Positions 12,035 to 22,600 of a DNA stretch of 64,000 nt are shown piece by piece. The notes under the pieces are model-generated. The model was not told the DNA's origin. It was given only the letters and a program-made list of their open reading frames with translations, and did no database searches. Every line of letters starts with the position of its first letter. Position 1 is the first letter of the stretch. Origin of the DNA: Conchocele bisecta (Eukaryota > Mollusca > Bivalvia > Lucinida > Thyasiridae); assembly GCA_029237695.1 (NCBI GenBank), contig CM055278.1:70671188-70735187 (forward strand), given 5' to 3'. The position numbers were made by a program, and so were the translations under genes.

Positions 12035-12393
12035 TTATCCCGTCAACTATGTTGCTACTAGACGTGAAAAGCAGGTACGTGTATTTTTTCTCGTTCACGT
12101 CTAGTAGATACGTCATTATGTATGACGTTACGTCATTATGTGAATGACGTAACACGATAATCTTGTCGCTTCAGAAGACAAACTTATGAGACCACAAATG
12201 CATTTTTAGAGACATTTGAACAACTTTGATGTGGTTAACGGGATAAATAGAATATTATTATAGTGTCATGAACGTGAATAAATATTCTGGACTCGGCTCG
12301 AAATCAGGATGTGCTCGGCAAGCCTCGCCCATCCTGATTTCTCAGCCTCGACAGATATTTATTCACGTTCATGACACTATACTAATATTCTCT
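12035..12393 (-). mobile_element. Hairpin-body element, TTATCCCGT family (copy 1, reverse)
   Basis: The body 12035-12246 is bounded by TTATCCCGTCAAC and GTTAACGGGATAA. Directly adjoining it is a hairpin (12249-12393) with ~40-bp arms, 'agtgtcatgaacgtgaataa' and complement. A near-identical copy in the opposite orientation is at 43653-44008. The body contains smaller palindromes (CTACTAGACGTGAA and complement; TGACGTAACACG). Confidence 0.85.
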
Positions 12394-12408
12394 ATGTCTT
12401 AGTATCTG

Positions 12409-12628
12409 GCTATGTCTGGAGAATGGGAGTTATGGGATTTGTGACCAGAGCAGCTCCTGATCAATACTCCAGTAACATGATCACGATTTATATTGCTTGT
12501 TAGACGCATGGCGGGTGTTTCAGTGCTCGAATGGCGAATAGATCATATCCGGATCAGACTGTGCGGCTCAGGATGATCTGGATCTACACTGGTCACAAAA
12601 CCCACGAGCCCCATTTCTCCAGTCACAG
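12409..12628. mobile_element. MITE with CTGGAGAAATGGG termini, copy 1
   Basis: Left end 'gtctggagaatgggagttat' and right end 'gccccatttctccagtcaca' are inverted repeats of about 25 bp. The interior carries 'gatctggatctacactggtc' and 'ggatcagactgtgcgg'. Related copies are at 20977-21205 and 42323-42540. Confidence 0.8.
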
Positions 12629-13682
12629 CGATAAATACATGACATACGTACATGAACAGTGACAGTGTTTCACAAACGAATTGATCTGACAACCGCGGGC
12701 GCACAGTTTCTATGTTATTGGAGCGGGCTGTTTACTACATGCATATGCTAATCAAATAGTGATAATATAGTCTTATACCTTGTACATGTATGCAGATGTA
12801 GCAATTTCTATGTTCATATATATAGCGAGGGATGGTAGTTAAATAAATTCGCACATCTGGTTAACGTTTCCAAATTTGGAACAATTGACATTCATATAAT
12901 ACCTTTCAATAATTTTGATGGAAGCAATCTGAATTTACATGTTCTATGAAGTTTGTGAAATGATTCTGGGTCAAATTCACGCTCTGTAAGTCAATGTCAA
13001 TGTTAAATAAAGTGTATAAATATTCTTATGCCAGTAATCGTCGTACCACTCTGTTTCTTGCCTTGTCAATTATAAGGCGTTAGAGCTGATTGTTTCAATT
13101 GATGAAGTACTTACATTTTTTGGAGGGGTGGGGGGATCAACACGTATAGTTTGTGGTCAACGTCAAGGCAACTTAGCCTCGGCAAAGACCATACTTACTG
13201 TTAGGCCAGGGAATATAGATTTGACCCAAAAGTGTCTGCAATACAAATACCATTATTTCCAATAATTCTAGAAACATATGCTGATCAGCAGAAAAGAAAT
13301 CGCGTTAGGAAAGCTGTCATTTTGGGGGAAAAGTGGTAATTTGGTGCGAAAATCGCGAAATATTTTAAAATAAATATGGAGATAAAACGTGTGGTCATAT
13401 TATCAAACGAACTTAATAAATAAAACATTTATATATATATTGTGTTTATAGAAAAAAAAACAATTTGAGCATATTGGGTGTGATTTTTGGGGTAAAACTA
13501 TCCAATTAGTGCATAAATTGTAGTCATTTTGAAAAAAATATTTCTGCCAACTTTTTCGACACTTAATACCGAAAATTGGATAACATGTTGATAAATAGCT
13601 ATTATTCACATGAAAAAAAAATCGAAGACAAGTGGTAACGAGACAGGGGTATATAAAGTTAGTAAATAAGTACCTAATTTAA
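12629..13682. other. No gene seen
   Basis: AT-rich DNA with runs of A and T near 13440-13620. No ORF with coding character, no array. Confidence 0.5.
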
Positions 13683-14850
13683 ACAAGAGGGTCATGATGG
13701 CCCTAATTCGCTCACCTGACTCCATGAACACCAGAAGAGAATGTGACATTGAGTTAATATGTGTTTTAAAACAATTGTGCTATTTTTAGATGGCGGTCAT
13801 CTTGGATTAAGCGATGACTCTCATTTTACCAAATCTGAAAATGCTTCACCAGAGGATCTTAACTTACTATGAAGTTTGGCCAGCATCGGCCATGTGGTTC
13901 CTGAGAAAAAGGCGTTACAATTATCGAATAAATGGACCTTTTGGAGGCCATCATGGATGAAAATCATCCGATTCCGACAAATATTGCACCAGAGCAATCG
14001 CCTCATCGATACCTTCAATTTGATATATGACATGAGCATATTTGGTCAAAAATATAATTTGACCCCACGGGCCACGCCCATTTTTGACCCGGGGTCACCA
14101 TTTTAACACCTTTGTAAGAGCATTCTACGTCGATCATTCCTAGCAAGTTTCGTCAAAACCCGGCTGGCGGTTCATGAGAAGAAGATTTTTTTAAGAATTT
14201 GTGCGATTTTTAGACGGCGGCCATCTTAGATTAGCGACGACCTCCCTTTTAACAAATCTGAAAAGGCTTCACCCATGGACCATAACTGTGAAGTTTGGCC
14301 ACCATGGGCCAAGCGGTTTGTGTGAAGAAGAATTTTGAAATCTCTAATAAAAGAACGACCTTTTGACCTTTCGCCGGCCATCTTGAATGACATGACCATC
14401 CAATTTCGACAAAAAATGTACCAGAGCGATGGCCTCTTTGATACCTTCGATTTGATATAGACATGACCATATTCGGTCAAAAATAAAATTTGACCCCAAT
14501 TTGACCTCACGGGCCACGCCCATTTTTGATCCCGGGGTCACCATGTTAACAACTTTGAAAGACTATTGTACATCGATCATTCCTACCAAGTTTTGTCGAA
14601 ATCCGGTTGGCGGTTCTTGTGAAGAAGATTTTTGAAGAATGTGTGATCTTTTCAGACGGCGGCCATCTTGGATTACGTGATGACGTCATTTTAACAATTT
14701 TGTAATCCCCCTACCTAAGGACTATGACCATGAAGTTTGGTGACAATAGGCCCAATGGTTACCGAGGGGAAGACGTTTGAAAATGTTCATTGACGACGGA
14801 CGGACGACGGACACATTGCGGTAACAATAGCTCACATGAGCTTCGCTGAA
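13683..14850 (+). repeat. ~430-bp tandem-unit dispersed repeat
   Basis: It begins aacaagagggtcatgatggc and ends near 'ggtaacaatagctcacatgagc'. Inside, 'gacggcggccatcttggatt' recurs at about 13790, 14211 and 14652, giving a 420-440-bp unit. A fourth, isolated unit starts at 15842. The opening string is, to my recollection, a very common bivalve repeat; treat that as recognition, not proof. Confidence 0.8.
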
Positions 14851-15830
14851 AACTGGAAACACAAAGTTTTATTACATGTACACCAAAACACGTGCTTATA
14901 TTTCCACATATAACTACAGAAACATGTATGTAAGTCCCCACGACTGAGTCGTAAAACAGCATATAGCGTTACCGCCGCCGTACGTCTCGTATGTCCAAAT
15001 GCGTACGTACGTCACAAACAAATAACGCTCAGCTAAATGGCTTGTAACTTCTTTTTCCTTACACGGATCTGCTTGATATTTCATACACACATTGCTCTCA
15101 TAGTACTCTACAACCCAATGACACATTCACGATCGTCCCGCCCTCAATAAGCCCATTGTCAAGGTCACATACTTAGTGAGTTCGAAGCCTTGACGCTTGG
15201 ATAAATCTCTTATATGTTTTGTTTGAATGCACAAATCTACTTAATATGTCACACACGTATCGTTCCAATGGTTCTCTACCGCCCTGGAGAAAACCACGAT
15301 TGCCCCCGTTAAACAGAAGGTCAATGTCACATTCTTGGCGCGTCCCAAACCTTAGCGCTCGGGTAAATAACTTATATACTTTCCGTTTCTCCGCTCGGAT
15401 CTGCTTGATATTTCATACATATATTGTCCTAATGCCCCCTACCATCCACTGCCAGATTCACAATCGCCACACCACCGAGAAACCCCAGGTAAATATCACA
15501 TACTTGGTGCGTGCGAAACCTTGACGCTTGGGTCAATGAATGTATGTTTTGTTTCCTTGCACCAATCTACTCGATATTTCACCAACATATTGCTTCAATC
15601 ATCCTCTACTGCAGTGTAACACATTCACGATTGTCCTCCACCCCCCCCCCCCCCGATAACCCAATTGTCAAGGTCAAACACGTAGTTCGTTCAAAACCTT
15701 AACGCTCGGGTTATGTCTTACAATTTCCGCTTCCCTGAACGGATATGCTTGTTGTTCCAATGGTCCTTTGTCGTCCTGTGACAAGTCCAAGATCCGTCCA
15801 AATTCTGCCTATCATTTGATGAGAAAGTCG
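14851..15830 (+). repeat. 160-175-bp tandem array with AAGGTCA sites
   Basis: Landmark '(a/t)acgctcggrtaaat' is at about 15022, 15189, 15349, 15524 and 15698. Each unit has 'gtcaaggtcacatact' or a variant and 'tgcttgatatttcatacat'. A C14 run at 15641-15654 is a likely assembly weak spot. Related units occur at 33.9-34.3 kb. Confidence 0.85.
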
Positions 15831-16681
15831 TTTGACGATTTTTTACAGCGGCCATCTTGGATTAGGCGATGACTCCAAATTCTAAAAAGCTTTCATGCAA
15901 ATATCATCACTGTGATTTATAAACGCATAACCGCGACCGCATTCACTGGTTATGAACGAACAAATGAATAACGGCCTGTCGACAACCGTCCATGTGGAGA
16001 GAACTGCGGACGGACGGACGGACGTACTGGAGGACATAGAGAAATCATGATAACTCGTTTTGAATGGTTCACGCATGTCAGGAATATTTGATAAATTTTA
16101 ATCATTGACAGTCTTCATCCATTGTTGTAAATAAATTTATAAATGTCTATGCCACAAACTTACAACTTTCCTAACATCCGACACATACTAAATTATGTTC
16201 ATTTGTTAAACACACAAATATATTGTCATTAATTTTGTTAGTATATCTTTGATCAGTTGGTATTTAAAAAAATATTCCAGTTGTTAGCGATTTCTGTATT
16301 AAATTTGTACTTTTATCCCAAAAGATGTCACCGGGAGATCCTAATTACTTTTTTTACTCGGCATATATTATCAAATTTTTTATGTAATATCATTCAACTG
16401 TGTTTTTGCAATATATTTGTCAACTTTATTGCGATTTTTGTACAAAATCACCACTTTTTTTAAAAAAAATGACAACTTTCCTACCCTCCGATTGTTGATT
16501 ATTTTTTTTCTGCTGAGCAGCATATTTTTCTCGAATTATTGGCAATAATGGTGGTTGTGTTGCAGAGACTTGCGGGTCGGCTGACTTTTTCACGTAAATG
16601 CCCTGGCCTATGTATAATTGGCAGAATATGTTGATTATGTTAGTTATTATCAGTATACATGTAAGTGGACAGAAGAAAATG
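15831..16681. other. Isolated repeat unit, then AT-rich spacer
   Basis: 15842-16050 is a diverged unit of the 13.7-14.8 kb repeat ending in 'cggacggacggacg'. 16080-16680 is very AT-rich with no supported feature. Confidence 0.5.
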
Positions 16682-17225
16682 TATTTATTGAGTGGTGTTT
16701 AACGGGGTGTTATTTAAGTTACGTCATTTAGGCTGGGTTAACCCTTTGAACCCGAAAGCCCGCTATATTGGTTTATGTAAACAGTGCAGATCCAGATGAG
16801 CCGGCTTGTAACGAGCCGTCTCATCAGGATCTGCATTGTTTGAAAGTAATTTTCATATTTTTGAGAAAAACAAATACACCCTTTTTATAAATGGAATAGT
16901 CTGAAAATCATTTTGCGATGATTGGTTGCAAAAGGAACATATCGCAGCCCATTCAGTTACATAGGGGTGAAAGGGTTAATGTGGTCGAATCCCATAATTC
17001 ACATATATACGGATGTGGGAAAACCTCAAAATCAGAACTAAATATGTACACAAAGATTTTTTATAGTCAGCCTTGAAATTAGAATAATCTGATCTGGTGT
17101 CAGGTCCTCACCACACCAGAGTTACGTAGCCCCACTCCGTAAAGGTAAATAGGTTTAGTATTATTTTTACTACTTTTATAATGGGTATAACCGGATACAA
17201 CTCTCAAGTAGCAAGAAAGTCAAGC
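16682..17225 (+). mobile_element. SINE copy B, split by a TTAA MITE
   Basis: Head 'ggtgttatttaagttacgtcatttaggctggg' (shown in part), then after the MITE at 16742-16975 the copy continues with 'gtggtcgaatcccat', 'cagaactaaatatgtacac' and 'gtcaggtcctcaccacacca'. The 3' end is truncated. No clear target duplication. Confidence 0.7.
16742..16975. mobile_element. piggyBac-like MITE with TTAA target, copy P1
   Basis: Flanked by TTAA at 16738-16741 and 16976-16979. Termini CCCTTTGAACCC and GGGTGAAAGGG are inverted repeats. An internal palindrome, 'gatccagatgagccggc' and complement, lies at about 16790-16830. Removing 238 bp restores a continuous SINE, which defines the element exactly. TTAA targeting is the established signature of piggyBac-type transposases; none is encoded here. 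Confidence 0.85.
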
Positions 17226-17695
17226 CCGATTGTCACCCTTCGTCTGCTCTCAACCAGCTGCATGTCAAAAAATAATAAGTTATGCAACTTATGCAATTAA
17301 CATATGCTCACTGCCAACAGTACACAAGGAAGAAACTCAGACGCTATCTGGAAATCATCAAGTCATACTAGCAGGACATACACAATGGATAACTTGTCAG
17401 ATCACATCTGCAGATTTTTCTGAACGTACTATCAACAGATAACATCCTAGTAGATATACATGTAGTCATTGTTAACAGACCTACCCTGAAACCTACATAG
17501 CTTAGCACAATATAGCTAATACAATTGTCTTTGTTTTTGCTACAAACTGGAGAATACGTTATTGTGTGTTCCCAGATATTAACAAGGCAACTACAATGTA
17601 TGTGTTGAATTGATAGTAAGTGACAAAATCATCAGCCCACGTACTGTACGGGTACATGGAAAAAATATAACACATGGAGAAAACATACAACACCA
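17226..17695. other. No gene seen
   Basis: Unique-looking AT-rich spacer between two mobile elements. Nothing supportable. Confidence 0.5.
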
Positions 17696-18042
17696 TAATT
17701 CCAGCACAAAAATATTTACACAATTCCCTAACATTTGATTGGCCCGTACCAAGTCTCTGTCCAAAATTTATATCCCAGTAAACTCCCACGCCGAACTACT
17801 TTCCGTAACCGTGAGGCGCAGTTAAAATAATTCTTAAGAAAACGGAAAATAAACACATTTTCTTGATTAATTTATTTAAAATGCTGGAATTATAAGGAAT
17901 GAATGGAATTTTTGTGGAATTTATCGGGGATATAAACTTGGAAAAGTCGCGGGAATACTGGACGAGGCCTTCCGACCTTCTACATGTATTGACAGTTCAT
18001 ACCACGATAAATTCCACAAAAAAGCCATTCATTCCTATAATA
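17696..18042 (-). mobile_element. Hairpin-body element, TAATTCCAGCA family (copy 1, reverse)
   Basis: The body 17696-17892 (197 bp) has ends TAATTCCAGCA and TGCTGGAATTA. The adjoining hairpin 17893-18042 keeps the outer ~35 bp of both arms, but the distal part of the second arm has been replaced by unrelated sequence (about 17975-18002). Full copies are at 21343-21699 and 61647-62004. Confidence 0.85.
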
Positions 18043-18089
18043 TTGTCTAACTGGTACAATCTTACAACAATATCATTGACAACCACATA

Positions 18090-18259
18090 TGAGACACGCC
18101 AATATTTTTCATAAATAAAGTAAAAAGTCAACAAAATGTTCAGAGTACATGCGGAATATGTACTCTGAATATTTGACACCATTTACGGAAAATATAGTAA
18201 ATTTTGTAAACATATTTCATGAAATTACGCAGATGTACATTATCCCACAGCGTGTCTCA
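18090..18259. mobile_element. MITE, TGAGACACGC family, copy 2
   Basis: TGAGACACGCC and its complement bound 170 bp, flanked by TA at 18088-18089 and 18260-18261. A central palindrome reads 'tcagagtacatgcgg' against 'atgtactctga'. It shares 'atttacggaaaatat' with copy 1 at 42-299. Confidence 0.85.
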
Positions 18260-18309
18260 TAATTATTATATCTAAAAATGCCAAAGTATGTATAATATGT
18301 ATAATGAAT

Positions 18310-18975
18310 TCCACAATAGGGTTGTTGTCGCGCCCGCTTGCGGACAGCGCGATATAGTCGACACGTGCGTTCGGGTTAAAGTTGTAATGTTCCGGTCTCG
18401 ATAGAGCCGGAGGCATATTGTGTTTGGACTGTGCGTCCGTACGGCACATTAAGAAGTTCGCCGGAATTTCACAATTATGTCATAACTTCTATATACCTTA
18501 AAGGATTACTTAACTATTTCCATACAGCATACTAGTGGACAAATGCCACACATCCATGCTGCCATTAATATGTATTGACCTTGACCTCCACAACATTGAA
18601 CTTTTTCACACATTAAGAATAAGTTCGCCGGGGTTTCTCAATTCAATCATAATTTTTATATCCCTCGGTGGATTACTGCAACATTACAATACATCATACT
18701 TGTGGACAAATGCCACACATCCATGCTGCCCTTAATATGTATTGACCTTGACCTTCACAACATTGAACTTTTTCACACATTAAGAATAAGTTCGCCGGAG
18801 TTTCTTAATTCAGTCATAACTTGTATATACCTTGGTGGAATACTGGCTTACTGCATTACAATACATCATACATGTGGACAAATGCCACACATCCATGCTG
18901 CCTTTAATATGACCTTGACCGTTTGACCTTGATAACTTTGAACTTGTTCACACATTATTAAGTTCGCAGGAGTTT
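18310..18975 (+). repeat. ~168-bp tandem array with TTGACCTTGACCT
   Basis: After a 'gtcgcgcccgcttgcggaca' block at ~18326 that also occurs at 32.25 and 32.96 kb, landmark 'agttcgccgg' recurs at about 18453, 18621, 18788 and 18959 (168, 167 and 171 bp). Each unit has 'tattgaccttgaccttcac' or a variant and 'tgccacacatccatgctgcc'. Confidence 0.9.
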
Positions 18976-19154
18976 CTCAATTCGATATCGTGATGAGATT
19001 GCATCGTAATGAGGAGTCTGGAGATCAATGAAGTATCTATCTCTCTTTAACGCCAAAAGTTTACTGCACTTGAGTTTTGAGTCAGTGCGCTTCGCAATGG
19101 TGGAGAAGCATGACTTTTGTTTGTTGATTGTATCCTAAATCAGCTGGGACAATA

Positions 19155-19332
19155 CTTTATCCCGTCAACACAGTGCGTATGTGCCGTGAAACGCAGTGCC
19201 GTGAAACATTTTTGATATCCATTTTGCATTTTACAGCCATTTGTAAAATAGCCTCGCCCATCCCGTTTCCTGAGCCTTGCCAGATATTTTTCCCATTCAC
19301 GGCACTAACCTACTATTCTCTATTTATCCGTC
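19155..19332 (-). mobile_element. Truncated hairpin-body element, GTGCCGTGAATGGG subfamily
   Basis: It starts with TTATCCCGTCAAC, follows the body of the 62.5-62.9 kb copy to about 19250, then jumps directly into one hairpin arm ('cccattcacggcactaac'). The rest of the body and the other arm are lost. Confidence 0.7.
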
Positions 19333-20144
19333 AAGCAGCAGACGAACACACATGAAAGTTGTTGTGTGTATGCTGTACCGCCGCCACTTTTGCTGCCTCC
19401 TCTGATTGTTCTCTGAACCACACCTGCACCACAAAACACATTTTCACAATATTTTGTAACTATCAGGATGTTCACAGATCTGCCATCTTCGTACTTAGAT
19501 TTTGTGCTGTATACCGTTTTGGAAAATGTATTTACGCTGAAAACCCGTCAATCTGATGTTGATATGCATGCAGACAATCGACAGACCGGATAAAAATAGA
19601 CTTTAGTACACAAACAAAGAAATATGTGAGGATTCTTCAAGCGTTCCCATCTGGCATTTGACAAATAAATAGCCAGAAACACATATGAATACATATTTAT
19701 TTTCATGGTTTCTTAAACAAAACGTGACCTTGACCTTGAAAGTGTGACATTGGCGTAAATTGGTTCAAAATATTTATAAGCTAAACCATTGCCCTTAACT
19801 CATGGACTAGACACTATGTTTATGAAAATAGCACGACATGAAGTTGAATACAGCGAGAACTGGTCTTGGATTCGGCCCAATATGGACGATAAGGTGAAAG
19901 TCCAGATTGCTTCCATCAACATTCTGAAAAGGCATAACATGAAGATCATCTGTGCCAAATTTAGGAAATTAGCCAGATGTGCGAATTTATGGCCTTTTTG
20001 GAAACTACCGTCCCTCACTAATACATGTAAAGGGCCGAACATTGAGTTAAGTAAGGACTGACTTTATAGAATATGACCTTTTGTTTCAAATGTAGTGGAA
20101 TTATACATATGCCTGAATATCTATATAACGTCTGACCATGTTCT
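19333..20144. other. Spacer with a 'gaccttgaccttg' monomer
   Basis: Positions 19727-20061 carry one unit of a TGACCTTGACCTTG-type repeat. The 90-codon frame across it is antisense to another open frame of similar size and shows no protein family features, so I do not call a gene. Confidence 0.45.
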
Positions 20145-20960
20145 TCTTACATTATATTATACAGAGCATTGAGTTGCCATCTCCGCCATTTAAGTTTGTA
20201 CATGTTATCGGACAGTTTCACCACTGGAGGGTTTGACACCTACAGCAAATAATATGGCAGAACATCTAATAACATTTGGTGCAATACGTCCCACATATAT
20301 AGGACGACAACGTCCTATAAATATTATTTCAGCAGATTACAAAAAAAGCTAGATATCTGAGCATTTCTACATCACTCACAAAATATTCAATGGACACAAT
20401 TTCAATGTGTACAATGTCAAACTGATGCACTGTCTATTATTAGAAGTGCATTTGGCACAGGTAAAAACAGTATTTACTCGCATAGCAGGCAAGCAGACGG
20501 TATTGACAATACACTGAGATAACTACTTGCAAGCCACTGGATTCGATACAGTATTTATGGTAATACAGGTATATATCTACAGCACTGTGTATTCTCAAAC
20601 ATTTTAACAAAGCGTCAACAAACCCTTCAGATATCAGACTTTGTATATACATTTGATAACAAAAAGGCAAAGCTTATGTATTCAGATGTCTCCCCATCAT
20701 GTTGCACCAAATTATATTCATGTGTTGTCATATTATTAGTGGTATGTGTCAAACGTAATAAGAGGTAAACCTGGCTGATGACTGGTACACACTAATATGG
20801 CCGACATGGCAACTCCATTCACTGTCTGCGATATAGTAAGAAGAGAATGTTCACATGTATGTTATGCATATATCCCATCACATTTACTAAGCAATTATGC
20901 GTGAATCATTAGATGATCAGAGGCCTTTATTGAAAAATAAATACTGTCAGTTTTATAATT
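20145..20960 (+). repeat. Dispersed repeat, copy 1 of a diverged pair
   Basis: It matches 56505-57330 over its whole length: 'acagagcattgagttgccat', 'cagtttcaccac', 'tataaatattat', and 'actggctgatg(a/g)ctgg' followed by 'aatatggccgac'. Moderate divergence and no ORF. The nature of the ~0.8-kb unit is unknown. Confidence 0.7.
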
Positions 20961-20976
20961 ACGGTAATTAATATTT

Positions 20977-21205
20977 GGCTGTGTCTGGAGAAATTGGGCT
21001 TATGGCATTTGTGACCAGTGTAGCCCCTGGTCAAATAGCACTCCCATGTACATGTAGCATTAGAACCATATATAATGTTTGATAGCAGCATGACGGGTGT
21101 TTTATTGATGTAATGCCTATCAGATCTTGATCAGACTGTGTGGATGCACAGGCTGATCTGGATCTACATTGGTCCCAAAACGCATGTATAAGCCCCATAC
21201 GCCAC
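20977..21205. mobile_element. MITE with CTGGAGAAATGGG termini, copy 2
   Basis: Left end 'gtgtctggagaaattggg'; right end 'ataagccccata', decayed. The interior 'gatctggatctacattggtc' and 'ttgatcagactgtgtgg' match the copies at 12.4 and 42.3 kb. Confidence 0.7.
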
Positions 21206-21342
21206 ATTAATACGTTTATCCTACACGAGAAAAGTAATGGCCACTTGGCAGCTGGTTAAAAACAAGAACCTTATGACAATTGCAACTAATGGCTATCAGT
21301 GTACATATTATGATCGGACTGCGTCAATGAAACGGTTAATAT

Positions 21343-21699
21343 TATAGGAATGAATGGCCTTTTTGTGGAATTTATCGGGGATATAAACTTGGAAAAGTCG
21401 CGGGAATACTGGACGAAGGCCGGAAGGCCTCGTCCAGTATTCCCGCGACTTTTCCAAGTTTATATCCCCGATAAATTCCACAAAAAGGCCATTCATTCCT
21501 TATAATTCCAGCATTTGAAATAAATTCATCAAGAAAATGTGTTTATTTTCCGTTTTCTTAAGAATTATTTTAACTGCGCCTCACGGTTACGGAAAGTAGT
21601 TCGGCATGGGAGTTTACTGGGATATAAATTTTGGACAGAGACTTGCTACGGACCAATCAAATGTTAGGGAATTGTGTAAATATTTTTGTGCTGGAATTA
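21343..21699 (+). mobile_element. Hairpin-body element, TAATTCCAGCA family (copy 2, intact)
   Basis: The hairpin 21343-21502 has two ~75-bp almost perfect arms (start 'ggaatgaatggcctttttgt') meeting at 'ggccggaaggcc'. The body 21503-21699 runs from TAATTCCAGCA to TGCTGGAATTA with no spacer. A 62-codon frame lies inside the palindrome and is not a gene. Confidence 0.9.
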
Positions 21700-22317
21700 T
21701 GTTGACATATTCAGTGGTTGCGAATACAGTAAGGTAGCTTTTATCAGCATGCTGCCAATCATATACATGTGTAGTAGAATAATACAAATGTACAATGTAC
21801 TAATATATCAGTGTGTTTGTGTTACGTCATTTGTACTTGTTGGTGTCCGGTTTAGAGATGTTCTATTGTATTATCCTATGATGTTATAGACAGCCTACTG
21901 AACTCGCCTAAAATCACGTTTTGCTGGGCATAGGTTGACAGGACTGGTATATTTCCGATACTTCATTTCTCTCATCAATTAAATAGTTGTGTTCTCACAT
22001 ATTTACTCCCACGTATATACAAGAGATACTTCTGCATTGAATTTGATTTGAAGCCGAAAAAGCGAATAAACACATAAACACATATCTAATATGCGGTACG
22101 TTGCTTGAGACAGTCAGAAAAAAAAACAGGAAAACAAATACAAACTTTTCAATCCATCAGACATTTACCAGAGAAAACAAATTATTTAAAGTATCTTTCT
22201 ACAGCAATGTTAAAGGCGTAGTGTTTCAGATCATGTTTCAAATAAATGATCAATATTTGTTTTGTTTTTCATCACTTTAGTGACCTCAGATGACATAGGT
22301 CCACCAAATGCACCGGA
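21700..22317. other. No gene seen
   Basis: AT-rich spacer without arrays or coding character. Confidence 0.5.
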
Positions 22318-22600
22318 GTTATTGTTTACACTATTGTGTCCTTGTCGCGTGACACGTGCATTCTTGTCGCGTGACACGTGCATTCTTGTACATTCCGGAG
22401 TTATTGTTTACACTATTGCGTCCTTGTCGCGTGACACGCGCATTCTTGTACACTCCCGATTTCCGTATAATTGTATATTTGTGATGTGTGGTACTGTGTT
22501 GTATTGTTGTGCGTACTATTGATTTCACATACCTGTGATTCCACATACCTGTGATTTCACACACCTGTGATTTTTACATACCTGTGATTTAGCATGTACA
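22318..22600 (+). repeat. Short tandem duplications with TCGCGTGACACGTG core
   Basis: 'ccggagttattgtttacac' occurs twice (22313 and 22395), and 'cttgtcgcgtgacacgtgca' recurs at about 22340, 22362 and 22421. 22524-22590 is a separate 17-bp repeat of 'cacatacctgtgattt'. CACGTG is an E-box hexamer; a regulatory role is only possible, not shown. Confidence 0.7.

Noticed and set aside
19789..20061. 90-codon plus-strand frame
   Set aside because: Antisense frame of similar size is also open, no family match, and it follows a CTTGACCTTG repeat unit.
21308..21496. Open frame beginning MNGLFVEFIGDINLEKSREY, repeated at 17.9 and 61.6 kb
   Set aside because: It lies inside the hairpin arms of the TAATTCCAGCA elements; recurrence follows the element, not a gene family.
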